From Mugil cephalus (taxonomy: Eukaryota > Chordata > Actinopteri > Mugiliformes > Mugilidae), in the NCBI RefSeq assembly GCF_022458985.1, contig NC_061788.1:62001-126000 (forward strand): a stretch of DNA of 64,000 nt. The letters run 5' to 3'. The notes below the pieces were generated by a model, which had not been told where the DNA came from, did not search any database, and worked only from the letters and a program-made list of their open reading frames with translations. Position numbers and translations under genes: made by a program. This document shows positions 10,426 to 21,910 of the stretch, piece after piece (the first letter of the stretch is position 1; every line of letters begins with the position of its first letter).

Positions 10426-10881
10426 GTGAACCCTGCTACACATAAGGTGTTGCCTGTAGAAGGCACACCACATGACTGTATGCAGTCAACAGAGGTGTTC
10501 CTGAAGCCACGTCTCGATTTGTATAACCAGCCAATAACAGCAGAATTAACCTTTTTTGTAGATGGTTCTTGTTTCAGGGATGCTACAGGAAACCTTACTG
10601 GTTATGCCATCATACAACTGCACCCAGATGACACCTTCACTGAGGTACAGACCATGAAGTTAACACAGCCTTGTTCAGCTCAATTGACAGAAATCAAGAC
10701 ATTGACCACAGCGTGTAAACTGGCTACAGGTAAGACACTGAATGTTTACCAATTCACAGTATGCATATGCAGTCTGTCACATACACGGTGTCATCTGGAA
10801 TCAGAGAGGATTCCTGCGAGCGTATGGCACCCCAGTAGTGCACGGGGAAGCTATCTCAGCTCTCTTAGAAGCTATACGTAA
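10426..10881 (+). pseudogene. ERV1 RNase H
   Basis: The frame contains LTFFVDGSCF, with the first catalytic Asp, and SAQLTEIKTL, with the catalytic Glu, at the spacing normal for retroviral RNase H. The third Asp block (TDS-type) appears only in another frame near 10755, so a frameshift lies there. The connection domain precedes it and integrase follows. Dead copy. Confidence 0.65.
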
Positions 10882-11679
10882 AAAACAAAAGTTTTAGCTA
10901 TAATCAAATGTGCAGCTCACCAGAAAGCTGACTCCCTCATAGCAAAAGGTAACAATTTCACCAATGAAGCTGCAAAACGTGCAGCTATCTCTGTTTCCAT
11001 GGGACCACTGCTAGTAGCTGCAGATTGTGAGCCCCTAACAAATTTAGCATCCCTAATAGCAGCACAAAAGCAGGCAGGCCCATATGCACACTCTGCATGG
11101 CTAAGAAGAGGGGCAATTCGCGTCATTGACGACAGTCCATCACATGGGCTGTGGTGCAGTGCACATGGAAATTTTGTTCTACCAACGTCCCTAATACAGG
11201 TAGCCATCCATACTGCGCATAGCCAAGACCATTGCCCAAGGGGGGAGGTATTGAGACGGCTCCAGCAGGTCTGGTGGTCACCATTTTTAGCAGCCATGGT
11301 AGATAGGACATTGCAAGAATGTGAAGAATGTGCACACCATAATGTAAGAAAAGCATTTTCAGTGCCAATTGCGCACATACCACCACCGGAAGGTCCCTTT
11401 CGCCACCTGATGTTAGATTATATCGACAAGACAGAATGGATTAGGGGACTCAGATACATTTTGGTGATAGTGGATCGATTTAGCAGATGGATAGAGGCAG
11501 TCCCCACTAAAGGCCCAGACTCTAGATCTGTGGCTAAGTTCCTGGGCAAAGAGGTTTTTCCAAGGTTTGGAATTCCAGAGACCATCTGTTCTGATAACGA
11601 ACCAGCATTCGTAGCTGATACAGTGAAGTTTGCATTTAAAATGTCGGGGATTAAACAAAGGTTTGGATGTGTGTATCAT
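10882..11679 (+). pseudogene. ERV1 integrase, N-terminal and most of core
   Basis: From about 10999 an uninterrupted frame carries the HHCC zinc-binding domain (HTAH then CEEC). The catalytic core follows, with the first Asp in MLDYID, DRFSRWIEAV, and the second Asp in CSDNEPAF. The frame stops matching integrase at 11679, exactly where the solo LTR begins, and the core resumes beyond 12094 with the catalytic Glu. Domain order is that of a gamma/epsilon-like fish retrovirus. The gene is split and therefore inactive. Confidence 0.85.
11675..11679 (+). other. Target-site duplication, left (ATCAT)
   Basis: ATCAT precedes the solo LTR. The partner ATCCT at 12094-12098 differs at one base. Confidence 0.65.
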
Positions 11680-12093
11680 TGTAATGGCAATTTCAATTTA
11701 TTTAGTTTTAACCATTTTAAACACCCAATCTCTCCCTTTCCTAACATAAGGTACCAAATGGTTTTGTGTGATGTTTAGACTTAATCTGCTTCCCAATGCA
11801 AGATCCTGCAGGATACCCTAGGTGTAAAGCACATCCACAGGGGGTCAGCGCGAGATACCAGCAGTAGGCAAAGGGTGTGAAAACCCTCCCTGGGGGGTTG
11901 ACCCCTGCAGCAGACAAGTGGTTGTAAAGCATACTCTAGGGGGTGTTCCTCAGGTATAAATGTTTATTCCCATGCTCTGGGTCTTTCTTCATCATTGACC
12001 GCTCGCGTTTCTTTGCAAAGAAAATAAAACCTTGTCGGCCGGCAGAAGTCTCTATTTCATTCTTCACCAGCAGCAGAGAAAATTTCCACAACA
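11680..12093 (+). mobile_element. 414-bp solo LTR inserted in ERV1 integrase
   Basis: The insert begins TGTAATGGC and ends CCACAACA, giving TGT...ACA ends. It carries a TATA-like GTATAAATG near 11954 and an AATAAA signal near 12024. It has no coding capacity and splits the integrase between its second and third catalytic residues. Five-base flanks (ATCAT/ATCCT) fit a 5-bp target duplication with one later change. Its sequence resembles neither the ERV1 nor the ERV2 LTR. Orientation is inferred from the signals. Confidence 0.8.
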
Positions 12094-12716
12094 ATCCTCC
12101 ACAGTCACAGGGAGCAGTGGAGAGAGCGAATGGTACATTGAAAGCAAAGCTTGCAAAAATAAGGGCAGATAGTAAATATAAGATCAACTGGGTGGATACA
12201 TTGCAGTTGGCTTTGTTGTCTATGCGCACGCAAGCTAACCGACTAACACATCTAACACCACATGAAGCAGTTACGGGGAGACCGATGCCGGTCCCCCATT
12301 GCAGAGGGCCTTATGAGGGGCCACCGCTTGAGCAATGCGAAAAAGAACTAACATGTTATCTGCGACACCTAACCCCAATACACAAAGCTGTGTTCCAACA
12401 GGTGAAAGCAGTATCTGAAAACAAGGTTGCTGAGATTCCAGAACAACTGAGGGGAATGGAGCCTGGAGAGTGGGTCTACGTGAAGGTGTTCAAACAAAAG
12501 TGGGATCAACCAAGGCGCGAAGGACCTTTTAAAGTGATTCTTGCTACCCCAACAGCACTGAAAGTAGAGGGTAAGAGATTTTGGTTTCATCTTAATTACT
12601 GCTGCCGAGCAAGAGACCCAGACAAGAGGAAAAGAAAGCAGCACGAGCCACAACCAGAAAGGGACAGCGTTGCCTCCCAACTGGAAGATAGACAGCCATC
12701 TGAACACCAAGGATAG
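12094..12716 (+). pseudogene. ERV1 integrase, distal core and C-terminal domain
   Basis: After the solo LTR the frame resumes with SQGAVERANGTLK, holding the catalytic Glu. It continues to the C-terminal DNA-binding domain with EPGEWVYVKVFKQKW and REGPFKVILATPTALKV, typical of gammaretroviral-like integrases, and ends at a stop around 12714. Apart from the insertion this part is open. Counting residues, the Asp-to-Glu spacing is close to the usual 35 once the target duplication is discounted. Confidence 0.8.
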
Positions 12717-12926
12717 GGACGATCACAGAGACTAGCCGAGAGTCAGAGACATGCAAGTAGAATCTCCATTGGTAGTGAATTCATAAGTAGCAGGTCACTG
12801 CCAGTGTGACCGACTCAACTATTATGATTTCAAAGAAGGAACATGGAGGAGGTCGCAGGAGTACTTAGAGAGGGATTACAATCCTACTTTTGTTGGGAGC
12901 AGGACTGCTGTTTGTCAGCAGACATA
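12717..12926 (+). other. Possible env start, truncated
   Basis: Downstream of pol, one frame near 12875-12920 reads ITILLLLGAGLLFVSR, hydrophobic like a signal peptide. It is cut off by the TIR element at 12927. This is where env would begin, but no further env sequence is recognised. Confidence 0.25.
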
Positions 12927-13879
12927 CACTGTAAAAAAATAAGATCGTAAAAAAACGGTTAATTTCTGGCAGCAGGGGCGCCATAAACAATACCGTAAAA
13001 TAACGGGAAAAATAATTTTCTCGTTAAAATACAGTTATTTTTTCATAATTAAAATACAGTTTGTACTTGTAATTTTAACAAAAACAATTAAATCACCTAG
13101 AAATGTGGTAAATAAATGTTGTGTTACGAACAATACTGCTTATATTTACAGAAGTGTGCTGTAAATACACATACACATTAATCGGTTTTAATGACATTAT
13201 TTTATGGGAAGAGATTGTATATTTGATGTAATACAACAGTATATCTTTCAAAACACGTCAAAAAAACTGTTGCAAAACTACATTTTCAAATAATGACATT
13301 ACCCATAAAGACGGCAAATTAAGATTGTAATATGAATAATAATGCTTAAAGTTACAGAAATGTGCTCTTATTAGTTGTTTTAATGGCATTATTTTATTTA
13401 AAAGGCAGTAGGCTATATTAGATTAGATGTAATATAACATTAATTTCATCTTTTCAAAACATCAGAACATGAGAAAAAATGAGACCAAGCTGAGCAAGAT
13501 CAGCTACAATTTCTATGCTAGGCTGCTACTGAGAAAATGAAACTGCATTATGCATATTTAACGGGGATTTATCCGTGGTTGGCTTACCTGGGGTCGAAAA
13601 ATTCAATAAATAGCGGGCTGGACCTGCCGGTGGGTGTCGCATGTCGGCAGTTGTGGTGTATATTTTGTGCAACAAAAAATTAAATGCATTTTATTTTAAT
13701 GTTAAAAGATCACCATCAATTCAAATTTAGAATTATATTTAAAAAACTAACGCACTAAAATAAAAATACATTTGAATTAAATACTCGACAGCAACTAGTA
13801 AATGAGCTGCAATGCACTGTGGGAGTTCAGTGTTTTTTGGTTGATGTTACAACCACGAGTGTGGTGTGGCATTCAGTGT

Positions 13880-14073
13880 CATTCAGTTGTTGTGTAACTC
13901 TCGTTCGTTCACTGATGAGTGACTAGTTGCCACTATTCTGAGGCAGTTAGTTAGCGTGAAAAAGTGAACGGCTTTGATCAGTGTCCTTGCTCCGCACCGC
14001 TCGCTGCAGAGAGCTGCAACAGAGGAACGAAAGAGCTGCATGCGGCTCCGGAGCCGCGGGTTGCCGACCCCTG
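13880..14073 (-). mobile_element. hAT-type terminus (truncated)
   Basis: The minus strand starting at 14073 reads CAGGGGTCGGCAACCC, the terminal sequence of a widespread hAT (Charlie-like) group. It is followed by the palindrome GCGGCTCCGGAGCCGC (14041-14056 region). Only this end is visible; the other end was not found. Confidence 0.5.
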
Positions 14074-14534
14074 CTGTGTTACTGGACTTGTACTGGTACT
14101 GGCTCTGCTGAACTGTTGGTTGCTCTGGCTGCTTGGAGGACTGTCCAAGACATGTTGTTGGCCTTATTAAAGGACAGATAGTAGTAATATTTAAAGACAT
14201 ACATCACATAGCTCATTCTGGGTATATTATTACCTTACATAATTATATCCTCAGTAGCCATTGATATATTTTAAACTTTCTCAATATAATGCAGTACACC
14301 ACCACTAAGACCCACTATGAAATCAATGATGAACAAGGTGTAGTGTATAGTCATCACCTTTTTCAAAACATCAACAAAAATGTAGAGAAGATTCTTTGAA
14401 GTATAATTCATAGTAGAACTGCTGTATTGGACTGCATTGATTAGTACAGATGGACCTAATAAGTAGATTTTGACTATGCACATTTTTTTAATGTGAAAGT
14501 TTATTCTGTACAAACTGAAACACATACTTGTCTT

Positions 14535-14693
14535 TTTGAGCAGTGACAGACGTTTCCTGGGATCAACAGAAAGGAGGTCACTCTCCTGCAGGTAGCTCAG
14601 GTCCTCAACTCCTAAACATTGCAGATGCTCCAGCAAAGGCTCAGGGTCTCTCAGTTTAGGCACTGATTTGAGACAGAAGTGGACTCTCTGCAT
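14535..14693 (-). pseudogene. SAM-domain-like exon inside the TIR element
   Basis: The minus-strand frame starts at an ATG and reads LRDPEPLLEHLQCLGVEDL, then LQESDLLSV and RKRLSLLKK. It resembles the SAM-like helical domain found in many fish transposon-associated proteins. A good splice donor (AAGTATGTG-type) follows near 14530, and beyond it the frame stops resembling a domain. A single exon is all that is seen, and the family call is inference. Confidence 0.35.
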
Positions 14694-14870
14694 CCATGAC
14701 TAGGAGGACTAGAAGGGATGAAAAATACTGTTACTGTCAGATTTTAATCTTTCAAACTCCAGATGACTCTGAGTCAACAATGCTATGCTTAAGTGAAATT
14801 ACTCTTGTCCCACAAAGCTTGTACACATGCAAATGGTAATAATGTAGTTTCTGCTCAGGCTTCCAACATT

Positions 14871-15179
14871 TCATGCTTGTTTCACTTCATACAATGCAAA
14901 TGCTGGCACATAGGACACATCATGAGGTGTAACAAAGTATACGTGCTGGTCCTGCATCACAAGCATGAGCTGAATCTGTCTGAATTCAAGTGCCTCACCT
15001 TGGTTTAAACACAGAAAGACCCTTTTTGTGCTGAGTGCCTTTCCACTGCATCTCAGTAGCTGCTCAACATTGGGTTCTTTGAGTAAGGTTTCTCCTACTG
15101 TGGAGCGCACGGCTTCACTGTACAGTTCAGCATGGAAAGGAGTGGAATTCTTAACCACCAGTTTATGCCATGAAATCAA
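14871..15179 (-). pseudogene. Fish transposon-protein fragment
   Basis: A 102-codon minus-strand frame contains STPFHAELYSEAVRSTVGE and RVFLCLNQGEALEFRQIQ. I associate this pattern with the C-terminal part of multi-copy fish proteins carried by DNA transposons. It lies upstream of the SAM-like exon on the same strand within the TIR element. No catalytic residues can be assigned. Confidence is limited. Confidence 0.3.
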
Positions 15180-15219
15180 CTCTCAGCACTTATCTGCAGA
15201 GAGAAAGAAAAAAAAATGA

Positions 15220-16500
15220 TGAATCATGAAATTTGCCAAAATCTAAATAAATGCTATTGGTTGTGAAAAAGTCAACCTAAACTGTGTTAGCAGATCTCCC
15301 CTCAATAAACTAGAAGATGATCGTTAGCTTATCCTTTACACATTTTTCAGTATTGTTTTGAATTTCATGTTGATCACTGACTAGTGTTGCACCAAAATTC
15401 AAATTTGAAAAACCTTGAAAAAGGCAGAGTAGGTCGCTCCTCCTATATTTGTGAGAGGCAAGAGAAAGATGAAAATATTAGTTTTAAGAAAGAGTAACTG
15501 GTTGAAGTAAACCATTACCAAATCTCAGTATCATTTATGAAACGTTTGTTCTCTCTTCTTTGGAAGAAAATCCACTTAAAATGGCTTATTAGCGACTCCT
15601 GCATGTGGAGGAGTAGGAGCAGTCTGCGTGGAAAGAAGACTTTGACATTTTGACACGTTGCATAAAATCCAGCTTCCTATCCTAGCCAGAAATCATGCCA
15701 TTTCAAGACACGCAGTAAAAGTTATGGCCAAAAAATTTGTGAAAATGTAGAAGAGGGTTAATAATCGATTATTGTTCATTGTTGCAGCTCTAAACAAATG
15801 TTGTTCCTCTTTCTCTCTGCCTGTGTCAATCAGTTCACAAAAGTAAACGCAATGACTCACTGTTAAGTGCTAAGCTAACGTTAGCATAAATAAAATGAAA
15901 AGTGGTTGGTCTTGTCTGACTACTAACACTCATAGATTTATATATCTATGACTAACACTGTCAGACGCCGCCGCCGGCCATACTTTTGTCATCGTAGTTA
16001 GCTAACATTTCAATTGACGACATGCTAGCGGATTGGTTTTGTCGACTGAGTAAAGTCAGAGGCATGGTGGTAAATAAAGCTAATACTACTCAGCTTCAGT
16101 TTGATACTTGCCTTCTGCCTTCGTCCTTCCTCCAGCTTCAACATTAGCTGCTGTTTGCTCCAAGTTTCTGTGACCAAACGGGAACCGCCGCGTGGTGGTT
16201 GTTCACCTTGTTAAGCGTAACCTCAAAGATTGATGTTCAGTGTCCCAACATCCGATGGCATGTCTTCTTCTTCTTCTTCTTCTCTAACCGTTTCTGTCGA
16301 CCAATCCAAACGGGACCCGCGCTTTTTAAAGCACGTACTCCAATGACATGTCGCATTCACGTTTTTGTCTTTTGTGTTTGTGCAGGGAGACGTTGCAGCA
16401 GTAAAATGTCTCTTGATTACACATGTTTTGTTCAGACATGCTGTGATATAATTCAAGACGTTGTGATTTACATTGGATTGTATATATATATACACACACA
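15220..16500. other. TIR-element interior, no clear gene
   Basis: This stretch holds a CpG-containing patch (GACGCCGCCGCCGGCC near 15963), a TTC trinucleotide run near 16265-16283 and a TATATATACACACACA tract near 16483. The CpG patch could be a remnant promoter for a transposon gene. No supported frame. Confidence 0.4.
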
Positions 16501-16875
16501 ATAGCCCCCAGTGTTAAATAGCTATTTTACTATTAATTTCTCAGTAATTTTAAATTATTTTTTTTAAGTTTTAAGTTTTGTTGAATTTTACAGTTTATTC
16601 CATTAAATAACAGACAAATATTTGTAAATAACTATACACTTGTGAACATATTTTAACAATAAATCTCTGTATTTCTAATGTTTTTTTTTTGTAAAACAAC
16701 AGACATGCCATGTCTTCATACGTATTTTCGCAGTTACAGTGATTTCATGTTATTTTACATTTGACATGTAAAATCGCAGTATTTTTCGTTGATTGTCCAG
16801 ATTGTTTCTGTATTTTTAAAATACATAAAATAAACAGTAAAATCCTGTTATATTACATTTTTTTTTAACAGTGTA

Positions 16876-17061
16876 AGGCCATCAGCTGGGATGAGGGAGC
16901 TTACATCTGAAAAGCTTCCTGGCCCAGTCAGCTGTTTAGACACAGGTCACACTGAGCAGATGACAGCTCTGAAGAAGCTGAAGCTACAGCCAAAACTTGT
17001 CAGCAGGTAATTTCTCAATCTGATAAAAAGAAAACCCAAAGCTATATTGAGTAAGAAGACA
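16876..17061. other. Unassigned flank of TIR element
   Basis: Sequence between the TA-flanked element and the duplicated promoter segment. It may be ERV1 3' sequence but no env motif or LTR is recognised. Confidence 0.35.
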
Positions 17062-18340
17062 GAATGAACATGATTGATCTGTTTCCACGGTATCAATATA
17101 ATTAAGATATTGCTCAGTGTTTCCCATTAAATATTCTGAATATAATAAACTGAGGTTTATCCTTGAATCTGCAACTAACACAGTGTGACTGCTTTGCTGA
17201 GAGAAACTCTGCTGTGGGAAGGTCAGAGAGAGACTGGAGAGAAGAGCAGCGGTTAATGAGAACAGATAATATATCTACAACTTTGTTGTTCTTCACCCGT
17301 AAGCTGTGATTGAATCTGGCACCAGAAAGCAGCTGAGCGGGAAGAGCAATAACCACATTTACTTATGATGGCTGGTTGAACTATGATCACATTAAGTTTA
17401 TCACGCAGAGATCAGTGTTATTTACGTGAACCTTAGTAAGAATTAATGATTGAAGGAATCATAAGACCAGGACATGATGGTTTTATGATTCATTTATTTG
17501 ACTGAAACCTGATACTGGGCCACATGCTTTCACACACTGTTACTAAAATGAATGTGAGCTGTTGATTCAAATGTAAAATAAAAATAAAAACATTTGTTTC
17601 AGGTTGTTTCGTTCCTTTGACTCACTAGGGACTCATCCTTTGGTTCAGTTCTCATTATTAATGTCTTCATCTGATCATTGGAGGGTTCTAGTTAAAGCTT
17701 CTCTGAAGTCATGTGACCACAGCGTCTGTTCCTCCCTCTGATGGAAGATAAAAACCTCTGAGCTCTCACTCCTCTCTGTTCTTCTTGGCTCAGCATCACA
17801 GAGCTTCCTGACAACAGGTAAGACCAGTTCAAATGTTGGAGTTAGAGGGAAAACAGAGTTCAGTCTTTTATATATGTTTCTAAAATGCTAAATTTAAAAA
17901 AAAAAGTTTTTTTTAGTGGAAACTGAACAATCTTTCGATGTTAAAACTCAAGGCAGTGAGTGGTTTGTCGTTGCCTCTAGATTACTGCCCTGAGCACTGT
18001 AATTACTGAATTAAGTTCAGAGAGGTCGCTTCAGCTGGAGGAAGGAAGCCTTGAGTCTTTTCTCTAATTCCTACAATTTTAGAGTAAAGAAGCTGATGAA
18101 GTCATTACTACAGAGCTGAAAAGAGACCTGGGATTGTTCTTGTTTTCTTCTATTAACAGTGAATGATATGCTGTTCTACTATTATGCAGAGCTTTTTTAT
18201 GAGTTGTTAAACTATTTAATTTATTCTATGTGATTTCCAATTTAGATGTGAGAGACTCAGGTCACTTTCACACCAGAGCTGTTTGATCCACTTTATACGG
18301 ACCAGAGTTTGTTTCCGTGGATGGTCTGCTTCATTTGGGT
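17062..18340 (+). repeat. Duplicated promoter/first-exon segment, copy 1
   Basis: About 1.28 kb is near-identical, in the same orientation, to 56035-57290. Shared landmarks include TTCTTCACCCGTAAGCTGTG, the block TTTGACTCACTAGGGACTC, the TATA/exon segment and a downstream intron-like part. It ends in a common fish MITE phrase beginning CAGGTCACTTTCACACCAGA. The layout (upstream region, TATA, short exon, splice donor) suggests the 5' end of a multi-copy gene. That gene is probably the GTPase whose coding exon starts at 29642, but no transcript links them here. Confidence 0.8.
17747..17817 (+). promoter_or_regulatory. TATA-like box and 5' untranslated exon 1
   Basis: GATAAAAACC at 17747 is TATA-like. 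About 60-70 bases later CTGACAACAG/GTAAGACC is a strong splice donor (GT at 17818). The exon between has no ATG, so it would be non-coding. The same arrangement is conserved at 56710-56779. An AP-1-type TGACTCA lies upstream near 17618. The start of transcription is not determinable. Confidence 0.5.
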
Positions 18341-18721
18341 AGGTGTGAATTCTTGCTTCAAATCCATCATGAGTTCTCTGTAGTGTCAGCTCACATATAG
18401 CTTGAAGTGAAATACTCACACACTGCTTCAACCAGTTGAGTCCGCCCACCTCTTACGAGTGGTCGAAACCTAGCCTCCAGATATCCAGACTTCTCTCTGT
18501 TTATGGCATCAGCAGCTTCCTCACGTTTACACTGCAACTGTTCAGAGCAAGTGCTCTGCTCTACTTTCACAGAAACTTTGTCAAACGCAGTAATAAAGCT
18601 TTCCACTTACCATTCCTTGTTCTGCTGAGATCCTGTTCAATTTGCTGTGGAAATATGAGGTTGGTGGAAATGACACAGAAGACTTGTAGTGAAATAAGGT
18701 CTATTGACCAGGAGAAATGGT
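18341..18721. other. No gene recognised
   Basis: Non-coding sequence sharing the phrase AGTTCTCTGTAGTG with 63228-63241, which hints that it belongs to the same duplicated unit. Otherwise nothing identified. Confidence 0.4.
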
Positions 18722-19130
18722 AACAGCTGTTCATGCATTCAGAGCCAGAACCATTCTGACCAGCCCCTCATGCCAGGAGAAATATAAGATGAGAACTTAG
18801 GTGAGAGGTCAACCACTGGCTATCACCATCTGTGGTGGCAGTCATTTCATTTTGTTCCTAAAAAAGGAACACTGATCCACCTCCAAACTTAATCTGTTTT
18901 TGAGCAATTCTGTCACATGTTAAATCTTGCTGATGGTTTTAAGTGTCCTTCTTTAGCTTCAGGTCAAACAGGCCATTTCATAAATTTGGAATAGGCTTTG
19001 TCCAATTTAAAGTAATGACATTAGATCCTTTCCAAATAATCCTTCTGTCATAATCATGGAACTTATTAGATTTCGAAAATCTACAAATAAATTTCCACCA
19101 GTATCAAGTGAATCAAGGGCAACAGAAACA
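18722..19130 (+). repeat. Duplicated segment paired with 63508-64000
   Basis: It begins TGTTCATGCATTCAGAGCC and ends GTGAATCAAGGGCAACAG, and is nearly identical to 63512-64000 in the same orientation. The right-hand copy has about 75 extra bases near 63890-63965. Together with 17062-18340 this defines a direct duplication. Confidence 0.85.
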
Positions 19131-19369
19131 GTTTACATAAGTTTTTATATTCCCTTTGAGAACAGCTTAACATGTATTTTTTCTCTCTCTTATTCCTTCA
19201 CAAGAACTTGAAAATAAAGGTGTTGCTTTATGTTCCTTGAGGAAGTATATAGGGAGTGGCAGGGATAAATCAAATATCTTCAGCTTTACAAAGAGTGGTT
19301 CTGCCAAAAATAGTATGGTCTTGAACCTATGATTTCTTCAATTCCATAATACAGTTACCAACATTCAGC

Positions 19370-19680
19370 GGGGGCCCAACTTGCTGAGTTGCACAGGCCC
19401 CATGTAGGCCTCATATCTTTGCCTACATGGGCACGAAGGGGGATCAGACTGGACCGTAAATGGGGCCCAACTTAACATTTGCCCTTTTTATGCCTAAGCC
19501 CACTTAGCCCACTAACATCTCTTATGGGGCTCATAGAGCCAGCCCACAAGGGTTTCACATGTGGGGCACATGTACCTCAAACCACATGGGACCTTCAGAA
19601 TTTACCCAGTTCCATCCCATGCCCACTCAGTGCCCACATAGCCCATATTTAACCCTCGTGGGCCCCACATGGACATGCTG
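19370..19680. repeat. Dispersed GGGCCCAAC-type repeat
   Basis: The stretch is dense in short phrases such as GGGGCCCAACTT, CCCACATAGCCC and GGGCCCCACATGG in both orientations, a low-complexity family seen in many fish. No coding content. Confidence 0.5.
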
Positions 19681-19689
19681 GCTGGTACA

Positions 19690-19866
19690 GTTGGTCAGGG
19701 CTTCATCCTACAGCAAGATAATGACCCAAAGCTCTAGTCCAAGCTCTACCAGAACCACCTCAAGATAAAAACGAGATGGAAAGCTTGAAAACATGGAGTG
19801 GATCATGTCTCCATGGCCCAGTCTTTAGACTTTAACCCTATGGAGCTGGTTGGTGATGAAGTTATG
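19690..19866 (+). pseudogene. Tc1/mariner transposase remnant
   Basis: The plus-strand translation reads GFILQQDNDPKL, stop, SKLYQNHLK, stop, KHGVDHVSM and SLDFNPMEL. These are the two C-terminal DDE landmarks of Tc1-like transposases (QQDNDPKH-type and SPDLNPIE-type). In-frame stops and missing N-terminal helix-turn-helix regions make this a dead C-terminal fragment. No terminal inverted repeats were found nearby. Confidence 0.8.
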
Positions 19867-20480
19867 TCAACAGTTGTGTTGCCAGTATAAAAAGCTTTGG
19901 GGAAATGGGGCATCCCTGTCAATTTCCATCTAAGACCATGAATCCAGGTAAATAATATTTAAGGATTTAAACAACCTGGTGTAGGGACTCCATAACTCAG
20001 TGGGTTGTTAATTAGAACAGAGGAGCACATGCATGTGGTTCCATTTAAATAATTTATTGTTTTGAGCTGGTTTGTCTGTCTGCTAATTAACTGGCTGGAT
20101 TTTAAATACTCTGGGCTCCGCCCATTTAGGAAGGGACAAGCTGGTGATAGTGGTTTGGGATTTTCCACCCAGGTAGATGGAGTCAGGTAGAGAGGTGCTT
20201 GAGGTATTTCCACACTAAGAGTCATTCCTGGGTTCAGAAAGACAGTGTTACTGATCAAGTAATTTACTCCCAAAGCCCAAGAAATGTAGCATTTTCAACA
20301 AAAATGGGTGTCCAGTTGTAACAAAGGTCTTGAAGAAATTTAAGAACAACACATAACTGTTGCAGTAAATTCTCTATAATCAAGTCAGTCCAGAATCAGT
20401 CAAGTATGAATATGTATGATTCTACCCTTCACAAAGGCTGATTGGCTCTCATCAACTTATTTTGATAAGCTCATATCTAA
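19867..20480. other. No gene recognised
   Basis: A 104-codon minus-strand frame (19959-20273) is Pro/Leu-rich with no recognisable domain; I treat it as chance or LINE-derived. A TTTAAAATAC near 20100 is TATA-like on neither strand with support. Confidence 0.4.
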
Positions 20481-20489
20481 TCTATTGGA

Positions 20490-20810
20490 ATGTACAACAA
20501 CTTGTAGTCAATATATAGTAAGTTTATTGGCCTCCAATCTAGCAGCTGTTTATCTTTATTGGAATTTGGGATCAAGATGATGACACCTCTTTTCATGGTA
20601 GGGGACAGATGATTAGATGAAATACATTCCACAAAGGCATTATATAACAATACTTATCATTCCAAAAATGAATATAAAAATCCCCCTGTTAATCCATCAA
20701 TTCCTAGTGACTTTCCTTTTAAAATCCCTCCAATTGTGACATCCTCCATATATAGTCACTTGTCATAGAAATTTAGATTTTCCTCATTGACTTGTTCTTG
20801 GTTGTCAGTG
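20490..20810 (-). pseudogene. LINE-1 reverse transcriptase fragment
   Basis: Minus-strand translation gives SLGIDGLT, a frame-shifted YIHFWND, and then an open stretch with KRGVIILIPNSNKDKQLLDW and RPINLLYIDYKL. These are the first RT motifs of fish L1 elements. The palm (FADD) is not present. The fragment is AT-rich, shifted at one homopolymer T run, and isolated from other L1 parts. It is not part of the + strand L1 piece at 1430. Confidence 0.75.
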
Positions 20811-21719
20811 CATATATTATTCATAAGTATATTACTAATTTTCTTTTTTGTTTGTCTTTGTTTTTCAATATTGAAGAAACAGGAAGTATTTTTTTCAAAT
20901 TGCTTGTCCAATTGCTTTTGCAATTTATTTAATTCTTCTATTAAATCAATCTTCTAAAGATTGGTCTGCTTTTGTTTTTGTTTTTTTGTTTTTTGTTTTT
21001 TTAATGGAAGAGTATTAGGGCCACCCATGAGAAAAAAATTAGAGGAGGTAGATTTCTTTTTTTAATTGTGGACTTTGTGCCAGTTTTTGTGACGCAATGT
21101 TGCTTCAGAAAGGACCAATTTGCTTCACACATGAGATCTAATGGCAGAGGTAATAACGATTAGCAATGCAAGACCCCTTGTGTCCGTATCCACTGACCCT
21201 GAGATGCTGGCAGTTCTCACCCCAGCAATACTCCTTAGCCAAACGATGAGTGCTATTTCAGCAGGAAAAGGAAGCAAGTTCAGTCTCTCGCTGAGACTTC
21301 TTGGAAGAGATGGATAGCGGAGTGTCTGTCTACTCTTCAGAACCACAGGAAGTGAACAAAGGATTAGCCAAATGTGAAAGAAGGGGATGTGGTCTTACTG
21401 AAAGACAGCCAAGACTACAGGAATGAATGGCCAATTTGACTGGTTGTAAAGGCTTTGCCATGCAGTGACAATAAGGTCCGCAAGGTGGAGGTACAGATTG
21501 TGAAGGACAGGAAGGCCAAGGTGTTATTGAGGCCAGTTTCAGAGATAGTATTTCTTCTTTCAGAGACTTAACAAGAGAGTCAAAAGATGTTACTATCAAG
21601 AGTTATTTAAGTTTTTGTATTCGTAGTGATCTAATGTTAATATAGCAAGTTGGGGGTGTACTGCTTTCAAAGTTGGATAAATACTTAAAATCAATAGACA
21701 CAGGGCCGCTTTGTTTACA
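20811..21719. other. No gene recognised
   Basis: T-rich sequence near 20960-21000, then mixed sequence. Short minus-strand frames (21125-21346, 21330-21599) lack recognisable motifs. This may be LINE-derived 5' sequence. Confidence 0.4.
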
Positions 21720-21910
21720 CGAGGGATCAGCTGACTGCTTTGAAGCCGGCCGGCATGGCTTCCAGATCGCCTGATATACCTGAGGAGGTCTGGAGAAGAA
21801 CTCACCGAGGACGCATGTGAAAGAAAAATCAGTGGAGGGGAGAAACTAGGAAAAGACAACAGAAACTAATGGATAAGAGGAGGTATAGACCGAGTCTCCC
21901 CGCGGTCACG

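Larger units (their letters stand above)
12927..16873. mobile_element. 3.9-kb DNA element, CACTGT/ACAGTG ends, TA target
   Basis: The left end CACTGTAAAAAAATAAGATC and the right end ...TTTTTTAACAGTG are short inverted repeats, each flanked by TA (12925-12926 and 16874-16875). The outer few hundred bases on both sides are full of ATACAGT/TTTTACTGT-type phrases, a pattern common in fish DNA transposons. The interior includes a hAT-type terminus, two minus-strand coding fragments, and a CpG-bearing stretch around 15960-16060. It could be one autonomous-type element or two related short elements bracketing unrelated DNA. The superfamily is unresolved. Confidence 0.5.

Noticed and set aside
13400..13620. 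Possible tRNA gene in AT-rich TIR-element flank
   Set aside because: No A/B-box pair or cloverleaf could be drawn; no tRNA or rRNA gene was found anywhere in the window.
17560..17620. Interferon-response (ISRE-like) site upstream of exon 1
   Set aside because: GAAAC-type spacing (seen on the minus strand) does not fit the ISRE consensus; only a weak resemblance.
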